From an uncultured Bacteroides sp. (GTDB taxonomy: Bacteria; Bacteroidota; Bacteroidia; Chitinophagales; Chitinophagaceae), in the NCBI GenBank assembly GCA_902168085.1, contig CABHOP010000058.1, positions 1-49,438 of the forward strand: a DNA stretch of 49,438 nt, read 5' to 3'. Position 1 is the stretch's first letter; each line of letters starts with the position of its first letter. Shown one piece after another: positions 34,399 to 43,182 of this stretch. The notes beneath the pieces were generated by a model. That model was given only the letters and a program-made list of their open reading frames with translations. It did no database searches and was not told where the DNA came from. The position numbers and the translations under genes were made by a program.

Positions 34399-34415
34399 AT
34401 ATCCTATCTACACAC

Positions 34416-35729
34416 CTATGGGAATAATACACCATTGTATTTGTTTACATCCACTTTAGGTATTGTAGCTCCGTAATGGTTATTGATAGCTTCTATTATT
34501 TTGTTGGCCACCAGTGCATAGCCACGAGGGGTCAGGTGCATACCATCCAGCGAGAATGCGCCACCGCTAACGAAGGTAGCATTGTAACCCACGCCACTGT
34601 ACATAATACCCGATTGTATGGTTTTCAGGTATGCATTTACATCTACCATTGGCAGGTTCTCCCTTTTAGCCATTATTTGTATGATGCTGTTGAATGCTGT
34701 TGTAGCTGCTTTAATTTTAGCTACTTCATCTGCTGTCAGCACATAGCTGGCAGGTATCGGTTTCCGCGTACCCCAACCGGCACATTTCAATGAATCCTGG
34801 GGCGTGCTCAGCAATATGTATTCACCTTGTTTGATCTGCCTCATCCCCGCAGGGGCTGTTGCATCCTGAATTACAAAGTAGTTATTACCTACATCAAAGC
34901 GGATGTGTGTAAGGCTGTTGTATGCATTATTCAGCAGGTTCGCATTGTTTTTATCCAATACCAGGCCATTTGCCGGTACAGTGGTAAAGAATGGTATCGC
35001 TGTAACATCGGGAATATTGAGCAGCACACCTTGCGCACCTCTCGATTTCAGGCGTGTAAGCACTGAATCGTATGCGGCATTGAACAGGTTTACATCTGAT
35101 ATTTTCTGCGTTGGCAATGTGCCACCTTCACCACCGGCAGTAGCGTAGCCCAGCACATCGTTGCCGCCTATCCACAGGCTGAAGAAAGTAGGGTTCAATA
35201 TCAGCATCTCATCCAGCGGCCTGGAGCCTGCGGGCGATACAAACATTCTTCTAGCAAATGGGTTCACCATACCATACCCCGGTATCAGGTAATCGACCGC
35301 GCGGATGCCGGGAATACCCATGTTATTGAACGGCCCTTCAACCGCATATATATTCTGGCTGGTGCCGGCTGTATCCAGCGCACCTGTAAAGGGCACAGGG
35401 CCTAACAATGCTGCCGTATCACACAAGCCTTTATGTATGGCTAAAACGAATTTAGGGCCTGGGAAACCATATTCGCCGGGTACTAGTGGCTGCTTAAAAT
35501 CGCCGCCGCCTACCATTTTGAACTGCCCTGCCAGCATAGACGGGTAAGAGTTCATTTGGCCGGTACGGTATAATGCACCATCTGAAAAGCCTGCTGTGAG
35601 CGAGTTACCTACGGCCACGTAGCGGGTAAAATCTGTGCCTTCGCCTTTTTGCGGCTTTTCAGGCTCTATGGTTGGTTTGCATGAGGCTGCCAGCAGTGCC
35701 AGTAAACCGATGCTATATATCTTCTTCAT
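34416..35729 (-). CDS. SGNH/GDSL hydrolase lipoprotein
   Basis: This 437-residue lipoprotein has lipobox LLAASC (Cys17) and the SGNH blocks: block I VAVGNSLTAGFSDG (Ser43, with GNSL in place of GDSL), block III LWIGGNDVLG, and block V DGMHLTPRGYALVANK (Asp395 and His398). It is probably an esterase or lipase facing the periplasm or outer surface. It is 20 bases downstream of a FadL-type porin and is very likely in the same operon, which suggests it releases fatty acids or similar products that the porin imports. A direct partnership is inference. Confidence 0.92.
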   Translation of the reverse strand: MKKIYSIGLLALLAASCKPTIEPEKPQKGEGTDFTRYVAVGNSLTAGFSDGALYRTGQMNSYPSMLAGQFKMVGGGDFKQPLVPGEYGFPGPKFVLAIHKGLCDTAALLGPVPFTGALDTAGTSQNIYAVEGPFNNMGIPGIRAVDYLIPGYGMVNPFARRMFVSPAGSRPLDEMLILNPTFFSLWIGGNDVLGYATAGGEGGTLPTQKISDVNLFNAAYDSVLTRLKSRGAQGVLLNIPDVTAIPFFTTVPANGLVLDKNNANLLNNAYNSLTHIRFDVGNNYFVIQDATAPAGMRQIKQGEYILLSTPQDSLKCAGWGTRKPIPASYVLTADEVAKIKAATTAFNSIIQIMAKRENLPMVDVNAYLKTIQSGIMYSGVGYNATFVSGGAFSLDGMHLTPRGYALVANKIIEAINNHYGATIPKVDVNKYNGVLFP

Positions 35730-35749
35730 TGATTGCTCTGTTTAAAAAA

Positions 35750-36982
35750 TTAAAAATCGTAGGTAAGGCCCAGGCCCGGGTTAATGATTTTTGTTTGATA
35801 CTTGCCGCCAAAATTATCAGCCGCCAGTTCACCGGTGCGTGATGGTGTGAACACATACTCCAGCACGCCCATAATAGTCAGCCTCTTAATAGGACGGAAG
35901 GTTAAACCGCCGGTTGCCATGATGTGGTTATTATCCGGCAAGTCTGGCGACAGGTAACCGTCTTTAACAGGCGTAGGATCGTAAGCACAACCCAGCATTG
36001 CTGTAAATTTATCATTGATCATGTAGCTACCACCCAGGCGCAGTATCACCGTGTTTTTGTAGCGGCGCGGAGAGCGTGTGTCTGACAATGCTGATGTGTT
36101 ATTTTCATAATCGAACACCAGGCTATCGTAAGAGCTCCAGCCTACATAGTTGGCATCCAGTTGCAGTGTCAACCTTTGCGTAGGCCTTACACCAATACCT
36201 ACAGATACTACCTGTGGCAGTGCCAGATCGGCCTTGAACGCAGTATAAGGGAATGATGAGCTCAGTGAACTTGGCACGCTGAAGTTGGCATACCCACGTT
36301 TTACTTTCATGTTTACTGAAGAGCGGTAGCTGATACCGAACTGCAGGTATTGATTAGCACGCAGATGCACACCTACATTGTACCCAAAACCCAGTGCATT
36401 CCCTTCCAGTTTTGCTGTTCCGTCTTCACCATTCTGGTTTTGCAATGGCACTGCTTTTTGCAGGTCCAGGCTACCTGTACCTATCACAAAACCCGCACCT
36501 ACCGATACGATATCGTTTATCTTATAGCTAAGGGTGGGTTGTATAAATATGGTTTGCAGTTGTATATCCTGTATTACATAACGGCCGCGCCAGTTGTCAT
36601 CCCATTTGATGCCGGTACCGAATGGCGTATATACACCAACACCCAGGCTGAACTTGCTTTTATAAGCCAGCGGGCCACCCACATACAGGTTGAACGGTGT
36701 ATAAGTCCTGTCTTTTGATTCAGCAATATAAGTGCCGGTCGGACTTTCTATATAGCGCGATTTAGGTACCAGGAACTGTACGTTGCCGTATGCCTGTATA
36801 TTCTTAAGCGCAGAAAGACCACCGGGATTGTAAAAGATTGTAGCAGCATCCCAAGGCACTGCCGTACCCGTACCGCCCATGGCCAGCTGCCTTACCCCTT
36901 GCAGGTTTAGCTGAAATGCAGCGCCGAATGCCGCAGCCGAAGTCAGCAGCAACGAGCCTATTAGTAAAACTTGTTTCTTCAT
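35750..36982 (-). CDS. FadL/OmpP1-type outer-membrane channel
   Basis: This 410-residue protein has a signal peptide (about 1-20, MKKQVLLIGSLLLTSAAAFG) and the conserved FadL start AFQLNLQGVRQLAMGGTG, followed by AATIFYNPGGLSAL, as in long-chain fatty-acid channels. The rest is a 14-strand beta-barrel ending GLGLTYDF with a C-terminal Phe. It carries hydrophobic compounds across the outer membrane. It precedes the SGNH hydrolase by 20 bases. No clear promoter box lies in the 92 bases before it. Confidence 0.93.
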   Translation of the reverse strand: MKKQVLLIGSLLLTSAAAFGAAFQLNLQGVRQLAMGGTGTAVPWDAATIFYNPGGLSALKNIQAYGNVQFLVPKSRYIESPTGTYIAESKDRTYTPFNLYVGGPLAYKSKFSLGVGVYTPFGTGIKWDDNWRGRYVIQDIQLQTIFIQPTLSYKINDIVSVGAGFVIGTGSLDLQKAVPLQNQNGEDGTAKLEGNALGFGYNVGVHLRANQYLQFGISYRSSVNMKVKRGYANFSVPSSLSSSFPYTAFKADLALPQVVSVGIGVRPTQRLTLQLDANYVGWSSYDSLVFDYENNTSALSDTRSPRRYKNTVILRLGGSYMINDKFTAMLGCAYDPTPVKDGYLSPDLPDNNHIMATGGLTFRPIKRLTIMGVLEYVFTPSRTGELAADNFGGKYQTKIINPGLGLTYDF

Positions 36983-37074
36983 AAAGGAAGTTTTGGAATA
37001 ATGTATTGCCTGATAATTATAAAATTGGCATTAAGATACCTCTAATAATGGTAAAATGCAATACGGGCAGGCTA

Positions 37075-37785
37075 TTAGTTGGCAATACCTATAGTAGCAA
37101 TACTTAATTGCACGCCCGGAATGGTAAGAAGCGGTAGGGCCGCGGCTTCCAGCGTAGCACCGGTAGTCAGTACATCATCTGTCAGCAGCAGGTGTTTACC
37201 CTTATATTTTTCAATGTTTTTGACATCAAAGGCCTGCTGTACATTTTCCAGTCGCTCTTCGCGTGTTTTTTGTGTTTGGCTCTCCGTGTGGCGAGTGCGG
37301 TATAACAGGTCGGTAATCACGGGTAGGTTCAGGGCTTCACCTATGCCTTCGGCTATCAGTTGGGTTTGGTTATAGCCGCGCAGTGCTTCTTTTTTAGGGT
37401 GCAGCGGCACCGGAACTATGCCATCTATATCTTGGTTCCAGCCTGTTTGCAGCAAGTCGTAGCCCAGTTGTTTACCTAGAAAAGTACCTATCTCTTTTTT
37501 GTCTTTGTATTTAAGTCCGTGCAGCAGATGCTGTAGCAGCCCATCGGGGGTGAAATAGGCCAGCGATGTGGCTTTTACCAAGGGTATGCGCCCTGCAAAA
37601 CGCATAGCAGTTTCATTTTCAGGCAGATGATGATACGCGGTACGCGGCAGGTAATACACATTGCAGTTCAGGCACAGCACTTCTTCCTCTGCGAGCAAAG
37701 GCTTGCTGCACCCTTCGCACAGGCGGGGATAGAGAAGGTGGGTAAGGCCATTACCAAAATCTTTTATGCTGTCTGCTATACTCAT
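37075..37785 (-). CDS. ComF-family phosphoribosyltransferase-like protein
   Basis: This 236-residue ComF/GntX protein has an N-terminal zinc-binding region (CEGCSKPLLAEEEVLCLNC, about 19-38) and a type I phosphoribosyltransferase core with GIVPVPLHPKKEALRGYNQ and the PRPP-binding loop LLTDDVLTTGATL. ComF helps take up single-stranded DNA in competent bacteria; in many species the role is unclear. It lies 3 bases after radA, so the two are translated from one mRNA, a link to DNA handling. Symbol comF is not given because competence is not shown. Confidence 0.92.
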   Translation of the reverse strand: MSIADSIKDFGNGLTHLLYPRLCEGCSKPLLAEEEVLCLNCNVYYLPRTAYHHLPENETAMRFAGRIPLVKATSLAYFTPDGLLQHLLHGLKYKDKKEIGTFLGKQLGYDLLQTGWNQDIDGIVPVPLHPKKEALRGYNQTQLIAEGIGEALNLPVITDLLYRTRHTESQTQKTREERLENVQQAFDVKNIEKYKGKHLLLTDDVLTTGATLEAAALPLLTIPGVQLSIATIGIAN

Positions 37786-37788
37786 GCC

Positions 37789-39162
37789 TTAAAACAACAT
37801 CCTGTACACGTCCTCTACTTTATTCACCGTCTTTATCTGTATCTTATAGTTTTTTATATCTAAGCCTTTAGCATTGGCCTTGGGTATAAATATCACATCC
37901 ATACCCAGCTTATCCGCCTCGGCTATGCGCTGGTCTATACGGTTCACGGCACGTATCTCGCCCGACAGGCCTATTTCACCCACCAAGCATATATTATTAG
38001 GCAGTGCTTTGTCTTCGTAAGAGGATAGCAATGCACAGACCACGGCCAGCTCTATACTGGGGTCTTCTATTTTTAGTCCGCCGGCTATGTTTACAAACAC
38101 ATCCTTCGTACCAAAATGGAAGCCGCCGCGCTTTTCCAGCACCGCCAGTAATAATTGTAAACGGCGCAGGTCCAGCCCGCTCACCGTGCGTTGAGGTGTA
38201 CCATATACCGCCTGCGATGCCAGTGCCTGCACTTCTATCATCAGTGGGCGTGCCCCTTCCATGGTAGATGCTATGGCAATACCACTCAGCGGCTCATCGT
38301 GTTGCGATAGTAATATCTCAGAAGGATTGCTCACCGGGCGCATACCTGCCGCTACCATTTCATAGATACCCAGCTCCGATGTACTGCCGAAACGGTTCTT
38401 TATAGTGCGCAGTATGCGGTAGGCATAGTGTCGGTCACCCTCAAATTGCAGCACGGTGTCAACCATATGCTCCAACACCTTGGGCCCGGCTATCGAGCCT
38501 TCCTTTGTAATATGGCCAATGATGAATATAGGCAGGTTGGTAGCTTTGGCAAAGCGCTGCAATTCGGCAGCACACTCCCGTACCTGCGATACGCTACCTG
38601 CCGCACTTTCTACATATGGCGATTCCAGCGTTTGTATAGAATCTATTATTAGTAACTGCGGGCGCACCTTCTTTACTTCCTGAAAGAGGGTATTGGTATC
38701 TGTAGCCGTCAGCAGGTACATATTAGGGTTGTCATATCCTACCCTATCGGCACGCAGCTTTATCTGTTGCGCACTTTCCTCGCCCGACACATATAAGGTG
38801 GTAATATTTTTCCATTGCAGCGCACATTGCAGAAACAGGGTAGACTTACCAATACCCGGCTCACCCGCCACCAGCACTACCGATCCCGGTACCAGGCCTC
38901 CGCCCAGCACACGGTTCAGCTCGCTATCGGGCGTTATCATGCGGGGCTGCTCCTGCGTTACCAGTTCATTTATCTTATGTGCCTTGCGTTGTTCTTTGCC
39001 GGCATCGTCATCCCATCCCGCAGCAGGCTTTTGTTTATCATCGCGCTGCACTATTTCTTCCACAAAAGAATTCCACGCACCACACGAAGGGCATTTACCC
39101 GTCCATTTAGGTGTTTCATATCCACATTGCTGACAGAAAAAAGCTGATTTAGTTTTTGCCAT
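37789..39162 (-). CDS. radA: DNA repair protein RadA
   Basis: RadA (Sms) is a RecA-like motor that helps branch migration during recombinational repair. The 457 residues show a C4 zinc finger (Cys10, Cys13, Cys24, Cys27; FFCQQCGYETPKWTGKCPSC), Walker A GEPGIGKST (100-108), the RadA-specific KNRFG motif (near residue 255), and a C-terminal Lon-protease-like domain (about 300-457) that lacks the proteolytic dyad. Length is normal. A -7 box (39253-39260) and a terminator-like hairpin (39191-39220) lie in its leader, which suggests attenuation. comF follows after three bases. Confidence 0.96.
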   Translation of the reverse strand: MAKTKSAFFCQQCGYETPKWTGKCPSCGAWNSFVEEIVQRDDKQKPAAGWDDDAGKEQRKAHKINELVTQEQPRMITPDSELNRVLGGGLVPGSVVLVAGEPGIGKSTLFLQCALQWKNITTLYVSGEESAQQIKLRADRVGYDNPNMYLLTATDTNTLFQEVKKVRPQLLIIDSIQTLESPYVESAAGSVSQVRECAAELQRFAKATNLPIFIIGHITKEGSIAGPKVLEHMVDTVLQFEGDRHYAYRILRTIKNRFGSTSELGIYEMVAAGMRPVSNPSEILLSQHDEPLSGIAIASTMEGARPLMIEVQALASQAVYGTPQRTVSGLDLRRLQLLLAVLEKRGGFHFGTKDVFVNIAGGLKIEDPSIELAVVCALLSSYEDKALPNNICLVGEIGLSGEIRAVNRIDQRIAEADKLGMDVIFIPKANAKGLDIKNYKIQIKTVNKVEDVYRMLF

Positions 39163-39190
39163 TGTAACGGCTAAGATAGAAGAAAAGAAA

Positions 39191-39220
39191 AAGAGCCACT
39201 GGAGGAATCCGGCAGCTCTT
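39191..39220 (-). promoter_or_regulatory. terminator-like hairpin in the radA leader
   Basis: On the - strand AAGAGCTGC pairs with GTGGCTCTT (nine pairs, two of them G-U) around a 12-base loop, followed by TTTCTTTTCTTC. It lies about 30 bases before the radA ATG and about 33 bases after a TACATTTG box, so it could end transcription early. Confidence 0.5.
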
Positions 39221-39252
39221 ACTTACTAACCCATTAAATTCACAACTTGATA

Positions 39253-39260
39253 CAAATGTA
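39253..39260 (-). promoter_or_regulatory. candidate -7 box (TACATTTG) of radA
   Basis: TACATTTG on the - strand fits TANNTTTG. The leader to the radA ATG would be about 85 bases and contains the hairpin at 39191-39220. No TTTG -33 box was found at the right distance. Confidence 0.45.
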
Positions 39261-39548
39261 ACATTCCCCCGGAAAGTAAAAAAATGGATTTGAGGGCCAT
39301 GCTATTTGTTTTTTAGATATAATGATTAAAATAAATTTTATATAGTCATATTCTAACTGATTATCAGTCGATTAATAAACATAAGAATATTTATCGAGTG
39401 CAAATAGATAATTTTTATTCAAAATTTAACATTATAAAAATAAAACTTACATGTATTAAATAAATAATTTAAAATACGTCCATAGAGATAATTCACTTTT
39501 TATATGGATGGCACGGTGTATTTTGCAGGGATTAAATAAACAATTGAA

Positions 39549-41276
39549 ATGAGCGAGACATTCACAAGAATAGAAAAGATAAAGAGAACGTTTTTACCCG
39601 AAGATTTTAAAGTAACAACATGGGATGCCTTGCAGCCATATTTTGAAAAACTGGTAAATGAACCCATCAATAATAAAACAGAACTGGAAGCATGGCTGCA
39701 TAACATAAGCGAGTTGGAAGCAGTAATAAGTGAAGATGCCTGCTGGCGACAAATAAACATGACCTGCGACACTACGAACGAAGCATTTGAAAAAGCATTC
39801 ACTTACTTCTGCGTAGAGATAGAGCCAAAGATGAAGCCATACTTCTTTGAGCTGAATAAAAAACTACTGGCATCACCATATACTAAAGAGCTGGCCCCTG
39901 CTGCTTACTTCCCCTACCTGCGTAGTGTGGAAAATGCCGTGCAGTTATATAGGGAAGAGAATGTACCAATACAATCAGAACTGAGCCTGCTGGCACAACA
40001 ATATGGTGTTATATCGGGCAAGATGACCATCACGCATGAGGATAAGGAATATACCCTGCAGCAAGCTGCCCGTTTCCTGCAAAACCCCGATAGGGAACTA
40101 CGCGAAACCATCTTCCGCAAAATATCAGCACGTCGCCTGCAGGATAAGGATGAACTGAACAAGCTATTCAACCAACTGCTGGAAAAACGTCAGCAAGTAG
40201 CGAAGAATGCAGGCTTTGATAATTATCGCGATTATAAATTTCGCGAGCTGGGCCGTTTCGATTACACACCGGAAGATTGCTTTGCCTTTCATAATGCCGT
40301 TCGCGAGCATATACTGCCCCTGCACAAAATGCTGGTAGAAGCCCGCAAGAAAAAACTGGGACTGGATGTGATGCGCCCATGGGATGGTGATGCCGAACCG
40401 GTAGGTACGGAACCATTGCACCCATTTGAAACTGGTAAGCAACTTTCCGACAAAGCCATAGAAGTATTCAATAGGCTGGGCGGTTATTTCAGCGGCTGCC
40501 TCAATACGATGGTGAGCATGAATCGTATGGACCTGGAAAGCCGTATAGGCAAAGCACCGGGTGGCTATAACTGCCCGTTGGCCGAAACAGGCGTACCATT
40601 TATATTTATGAATGCGGCAGGCACGGTGAATGATGTTATCACTATGATGCACGAAGGCGGCCATGCGGTACATTCTTTCCTTTCTCACGATCTGCCGCTG
40701 TCTTCATTTAAGGAATACCCAATGGAGATAGCCGAACTGGCTAGCATGAGCATGGAGCTATTCTCTATGGAACACTGGGATGTTTTCTTTAGCGATAAAA
40801 ACGAACTGCACCGCGCGCAACTGGAAGAACTGGAACGTGTGATAAGTGTATTGCCATGGATAGCTACCATAGATAAATACCAACACTGGCTATACACTAA
40901 CCCGGGGCACACAAACGAAGAGCGTGAGGCAGAGTGGATGAAGATACTGAGTGAATTTTCTACCGGCGTAACAGACTGGAGTGGTTTTGAAGAATATCGT
41001 GCCCACTTCTGGCAAAAACAACTGCACCTGTATGAAGTACCTTTCTATTATATAGAGTATGGCATAGCGCAACTTGGGGCGATAGCCATGTGGCGCCAAT
41101 ACCGTGGCAATAAAGAGCAGGCGCTTGAGAATTATAAAAAAGCACTAAGCCTGGGCTATACCAAAACGCTGAAAGAATTATATGCAACTGCGGGTATCAA
41201 ATTCGATTTCTCACCGGCATATGTAGCTGAGCTGGGCAATTTTGTAAAAGAGCGCCTGCACGAGATGGGTGTGTAA
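39549..41276 (+). CDS. M3-family oligoendopeptidase
   Basis: This 575-residue zinc peptidase cuts short peptides in the cytoplasm. The metal site HEGGH (368-372) lies in VITMMHEGGHAVHSFLSH, and the third ligand follows about 28 residues later in EIAELASMSMELFSM. Other family blocks are RETIFRKISARRLQDKDELN and FNQLLEKRQQVAKNAGF. There is no signal peptide. It is best described as a PepF-like M3 peptidase; the symbol is withheld because M3 subgroups overlap. It has its own terminator (41291-41318) and a long AT-rich upstream region. Confidence 0.94.
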   Translation: MSETFTRIEKIKRTFLPEDFKVTTWDALQPYFEKLVNEPINNKTELEAWLHNISELEAVISEDACWRQINMTCDTTNEAFEKAFTYFCVEIEPKMKPYFFELNKKLLASPYTKELAPAAYFPYLRSVENAVQLYREENVPIQSELSLLAQQYGVISGKMTITHEDKEYTLQQAARFLQNPDRELRETIFRKISARRLQDKDELNKLFNQLLEKRQQVAKNAGFDNYRDYKFRELGRFDYTPEDCFAFHNAVREHILPLHKMLVEARKKKLGLDVMRPWDGDAEPVGTEPLHPFETGKQLSDKAIEVFNRLGGYFSGCLNTMVSMNRMDLESRIGKAPGGYNCPLAETGVPFIFMNAAGTVNDVITMMHEGGHAVHSFLSHDLPLSSFKEYPMEIAELASMSMELFSMEHWDVFFSDKNELHRAQLEELERVISVLPWIATIDKYQHWLYTNPGHTNEEREAEWMKILSEFSTGVTDWSGFEEYRAHFWQKQLHLYEVPFYYIEYGIAQLGAIAMWRQYRGNKEQALENYKKALSLGYTKTLKELYATAGIKFDFSPAYVAELGNFVKERLHEMGV

Positions 41277-41290
41277 TCAACTAATCAATG

Positions 41291-41318
41291 AAAGGGCTGC
41301 TTCATGAAGCAGCCCTTT
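41291..41318. terminator. terminator between the M3 peptidase and nucleotidyltransferase genes
   Basis: A perfect 28-base palindrome (arms AAAGGGCTGCTTCA and its complement) is followed by TCTTATT; it can serve both convergent genes. Confidence 0.9.
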
Positions 41319-41320
41319 TC

Positions 41321-42034
41321 TTATTCAAATAAGTAACCTGCTTTCTCTAAGCTTTCAGGTTTACCTACATCTATAAATATATTACCTGTGTGATTGTAAC
41401 CGCGAATGATGTTTTCACGGGCATTGTGCAGGTATAGGTCTATGATAGAGAACTTACCTTTGAAGGGAATATCCAGCATACAATTGCTGAGTACCTGTAT
41501 ACCGCTGAAAGCCAGCGGTTGCATTTCCAATACTTCTCTTACTATCTTTTGTTCCCCCGTATTGTTGTTTGTCCAGCCGCAAAGCATCATGTGTTCATCA
41601 AACAGCAACTGACGGGATGATTCACGCTTCATAACTGCCAGTGTAGCCATCGCATCGCTTGCCGTATGCCCTTCTATCATCTTGCTAAGGTCCAGATTGG
41701 TGAGCACATCTACATTCATCACCACGAAGTTATCTTCATGCTCAAAGTAAGGCGCGGCTTTTTTTAATCCGCCACCTGTTTCCAGCACTTCATCACGCTC
41801 ATCCGATACTGTTACCCAGCTACCAAAACCATTATTATCATTCAGCACCTGTATTATCTGGTCGGCAAAGTGATGTACGTTTACTACCACATCTTCTATA
41901 CCAAAGCGTTGCAGGTAGCGTATGTTATGTTCCAGCAGGGTTTTACCATTTACCTCTGCCAGTGCCTTGGGGTGTTTATCTGTAAAAGGTTTCAGCCTTG
42001 TGCCCAGGCCGGCTGCAAAAAGCATTGCTTTCAT
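41321..42034 (-). CDS. sugar-1-phosphate nucleotidyltransferase
   Basis: This 237-residue enzyme has the NTP-transferase signature AMLFAAGLGTRLKPFT (3-18) and HPKALAEVNGKTLLEH, then metal-binding NVDVLTNLDLSKM. It transfers an NMP to a sugar phosphate. Size and sequence resemble MurU-like or mannose-1-phosphate guanylyltransferase-like enzymes, and MurU would act in peptidoglycan recycling. The substrate cannot be decided here. The ATG at 42034 puts the signature at residue 3, the normal place; the frame is open to 42076, where an AT-rich repeated-word region begins. The neighbouring PfkB kinase is divergent. Confidence 0.9.
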   Translation of the reverse strand: MKAMLFAAGLGTRLKPFTDKHPKALAEVNGKTLLEHNIRYLQRFGIEDVVVNVHHFADQIIQVLNDNNGFGSWVTVSDERDEVLETGGGLKKAAPYFEHEDNFVVMNVDVLTNLDLSKMIEGHTASDAMATLAVMKRESSRQLLFDEHMMLCGWTNNNTGEQKIVREVLEMQPLAFSGIQVLSNCMLDIPFKGKFSIIDLYLHNARENIIRGYNHTGNIFIDVGKPESLEKAGYLFE

Positions 42035-42118
42035 GTGGGTGAAATTAGTCAATTCGCCCATTTGACAATTATTCAATTATCCATAATTGTGCTTCAGGCT
42101 TAAAAATTATCATTCCCC

Positions 42119-42157
42119 AATTGCTAAATGGCCGAATTATCGAATTGCCAAATTACC
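42119..42157. repeat. AT-rich repeated words before the PfkB kinase
   Basis: Words such as GCCGAATTATCGAATTGCC and CCAAATTAC match those at 21055-21089 before the ridA stop (GCCGAATTATCAAATTAGC, then GCCAAATTAC). The copy here runs into the kinase -7 box. A wider low-complexity stretch of similar words reaches back to 42048. Confidence 0.5.
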
Positions 42158-42161
42158 TTTG
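42154..42161 (+). promoter_or_regulatory. -7 box (TACCTTTG) of the PfkB kinase
   Basis: TACCTTTG fits TANNTTTG and ends 21 bases before the ATG at 42183. Its first bases belong to the repeated-word element at 42119-42157. Confidence 0.55.
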
Positions 42162-42182
42162 TGCCACAAAAAATAAGCAAGT

Positions 42183-43109
42183 ATGTCTTTAATGATAGTA
42201 GGCTCTATGGCCTTCGATGCACTGGAAACCCCATTTGGAAAAGTAGACCGTATCATAGGTGGCTCTGCTACTTATGCTGCATGGGCAGCTTCTGCTTTTA
42301 CAGAAGATATCAGCCAAGTGTCTATAGTAGGCGGCGATTTTCCGCAGGATGAACTGGACGCACTGAAAGAGCGCGGTGTAGATATGGAAGGTGTGGAGAT
42401 AGTGAAAGACGGCAAAAGCTTTTTCTGGAGCGGCCGCTATCATATGGATATGAACACGCGCGATACGCTGGTTACTGAGTTGAACGTACTGGAACAATTC
42501 AACCCTACACTACCTGACAGCTACCAGGATTGTGAATTCCTGATGCTGGGCAACCTGGTACCTGCGGTGCAGATGAGCGTTATCAACCAACTGAAAAAAC
42601 GCCCGAAACTCATCATCATGGATACCATGAACTTCTGGATGGAAGTAGCACTGGAAGACCTGAAGAAAGCCATAGGCATGGTAGATGTGCTGATGGTGAA
42701 CGATAGCGAAGCACGCCAGCTAAGTGGTGAGTATTCACTGGTGAAAGCTGCAGCTAAAATACAGGCTATGGGTCCTAAGTTCCTTATCATTAAGAAAGGG
42801 GAGCATGGCGCATTGCTGTTCCACAACAAGCAGGTATTCTTTGCCCCTGCACTGCCGCTGGAAGAAGTATTCGACCCGACCGGTGCCGGCGATACATTTG
42901 CAGGTGGCTTCATAGGCCACATTGCCCGCACTAAAGACATTTCTTTCGAGAATATGAAAACCGCCATCATCGTAGGTTCTGCTATGGCTTCTTTCTGCGT
43001 AGAGAAATTTGGTCCTAACCGTATGAAGGAACTGACGGAAGCAGATATAGAAAGCCGTATAGATGAATTTGTAGAGCTGGTAAATTTTGACATCAGCATC
43101 ATCAGCTAA
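42183..43109 (+). CDS. PfkB-family sugar kinase
   Basis: This 308-residue ribokinase-family enzyme phosphorylates a sugar or nucleoside. It shows the N-terminal MIVGSMAFDALETPFGK, GGSATYAAWAASAF, and the C-terminal signature FDPTGAGDTFAGG with the catalytic base Asp237. The family includes ribokinase, adenosine kinase and fructokinases; here the substrate is not clear. It has its own promoter and terminator and is divergent from the nucleotidyltransferase. Confidence 0.92.
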   Translation: MSLMIVGSMAFDALETPFGKVDRIIGGSATYAAWAASAFTEDISQVSIVGGDFPQDELDALKERGVDMEGVEIVKDGKSFFWSGRYHMDMNTRDTLVTELNVLEQFNPTLPDSYQDCEFLMLGNLVPAVQMSVINQLKKRPKLIIMDTMNFWMEVALEDLKKAIGMVDVLMVNDSEARQLSGEYSLVKAAAKIQAMGPKFLIIKKGEHGALLFHNKQVFFAPALPLEEVFDPTGAGDTFAGGFIGHIARTKDISFENMKTAIIVGSAMASFCVEKFGPNRMKELTEADIESRIDEFVELVNFDISIIS

Positions 43110-43131
43110 TAACACCTTTTGTATAATACTA

Positions 43132-43162
43132 AAAAGGGTCAGGTATATAGCCTGACCCTTTT
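43132..43162. terminator. terminator between the PfkB kinase and recJ
   Basis: Perfect 12-pair stem AAAAGGGTCAGG / CCTGACCCTTTT with loop TATATAG, followed by ATTATAT; it lies between convergent genes. Confidence 0.9.
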
Positions 43163-43182
43163 ATTATATCTTTATATAGCTG

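Larger units (their letters stand above)
39163..39548. other. 386-base intergenic region between radA and the oligoendopeptidase gene
   Basis: This is the longest gene-free stretch. The radA side holds a hairpin and a TACATTTG box on the - strand. From about 39300 the sequence is very AT-rich, with no open frame of note. An exact 13-base palindrome ACTGATTATCAGT (39356-39368) could be an operator. TATTTTG at 39519-39525 is a near match to the -7 box for the + strand gene at 39549. No tRNA or known RNA was recognised. Confidence 0.6.

Noticed and set aside
39163-39548. Possible tRNA or small protein gene in the long spacer
   Set aside because: No cloverleaf, CCA end or plausible start with coding bias was found; the sequence is AT-rich with only short frames.
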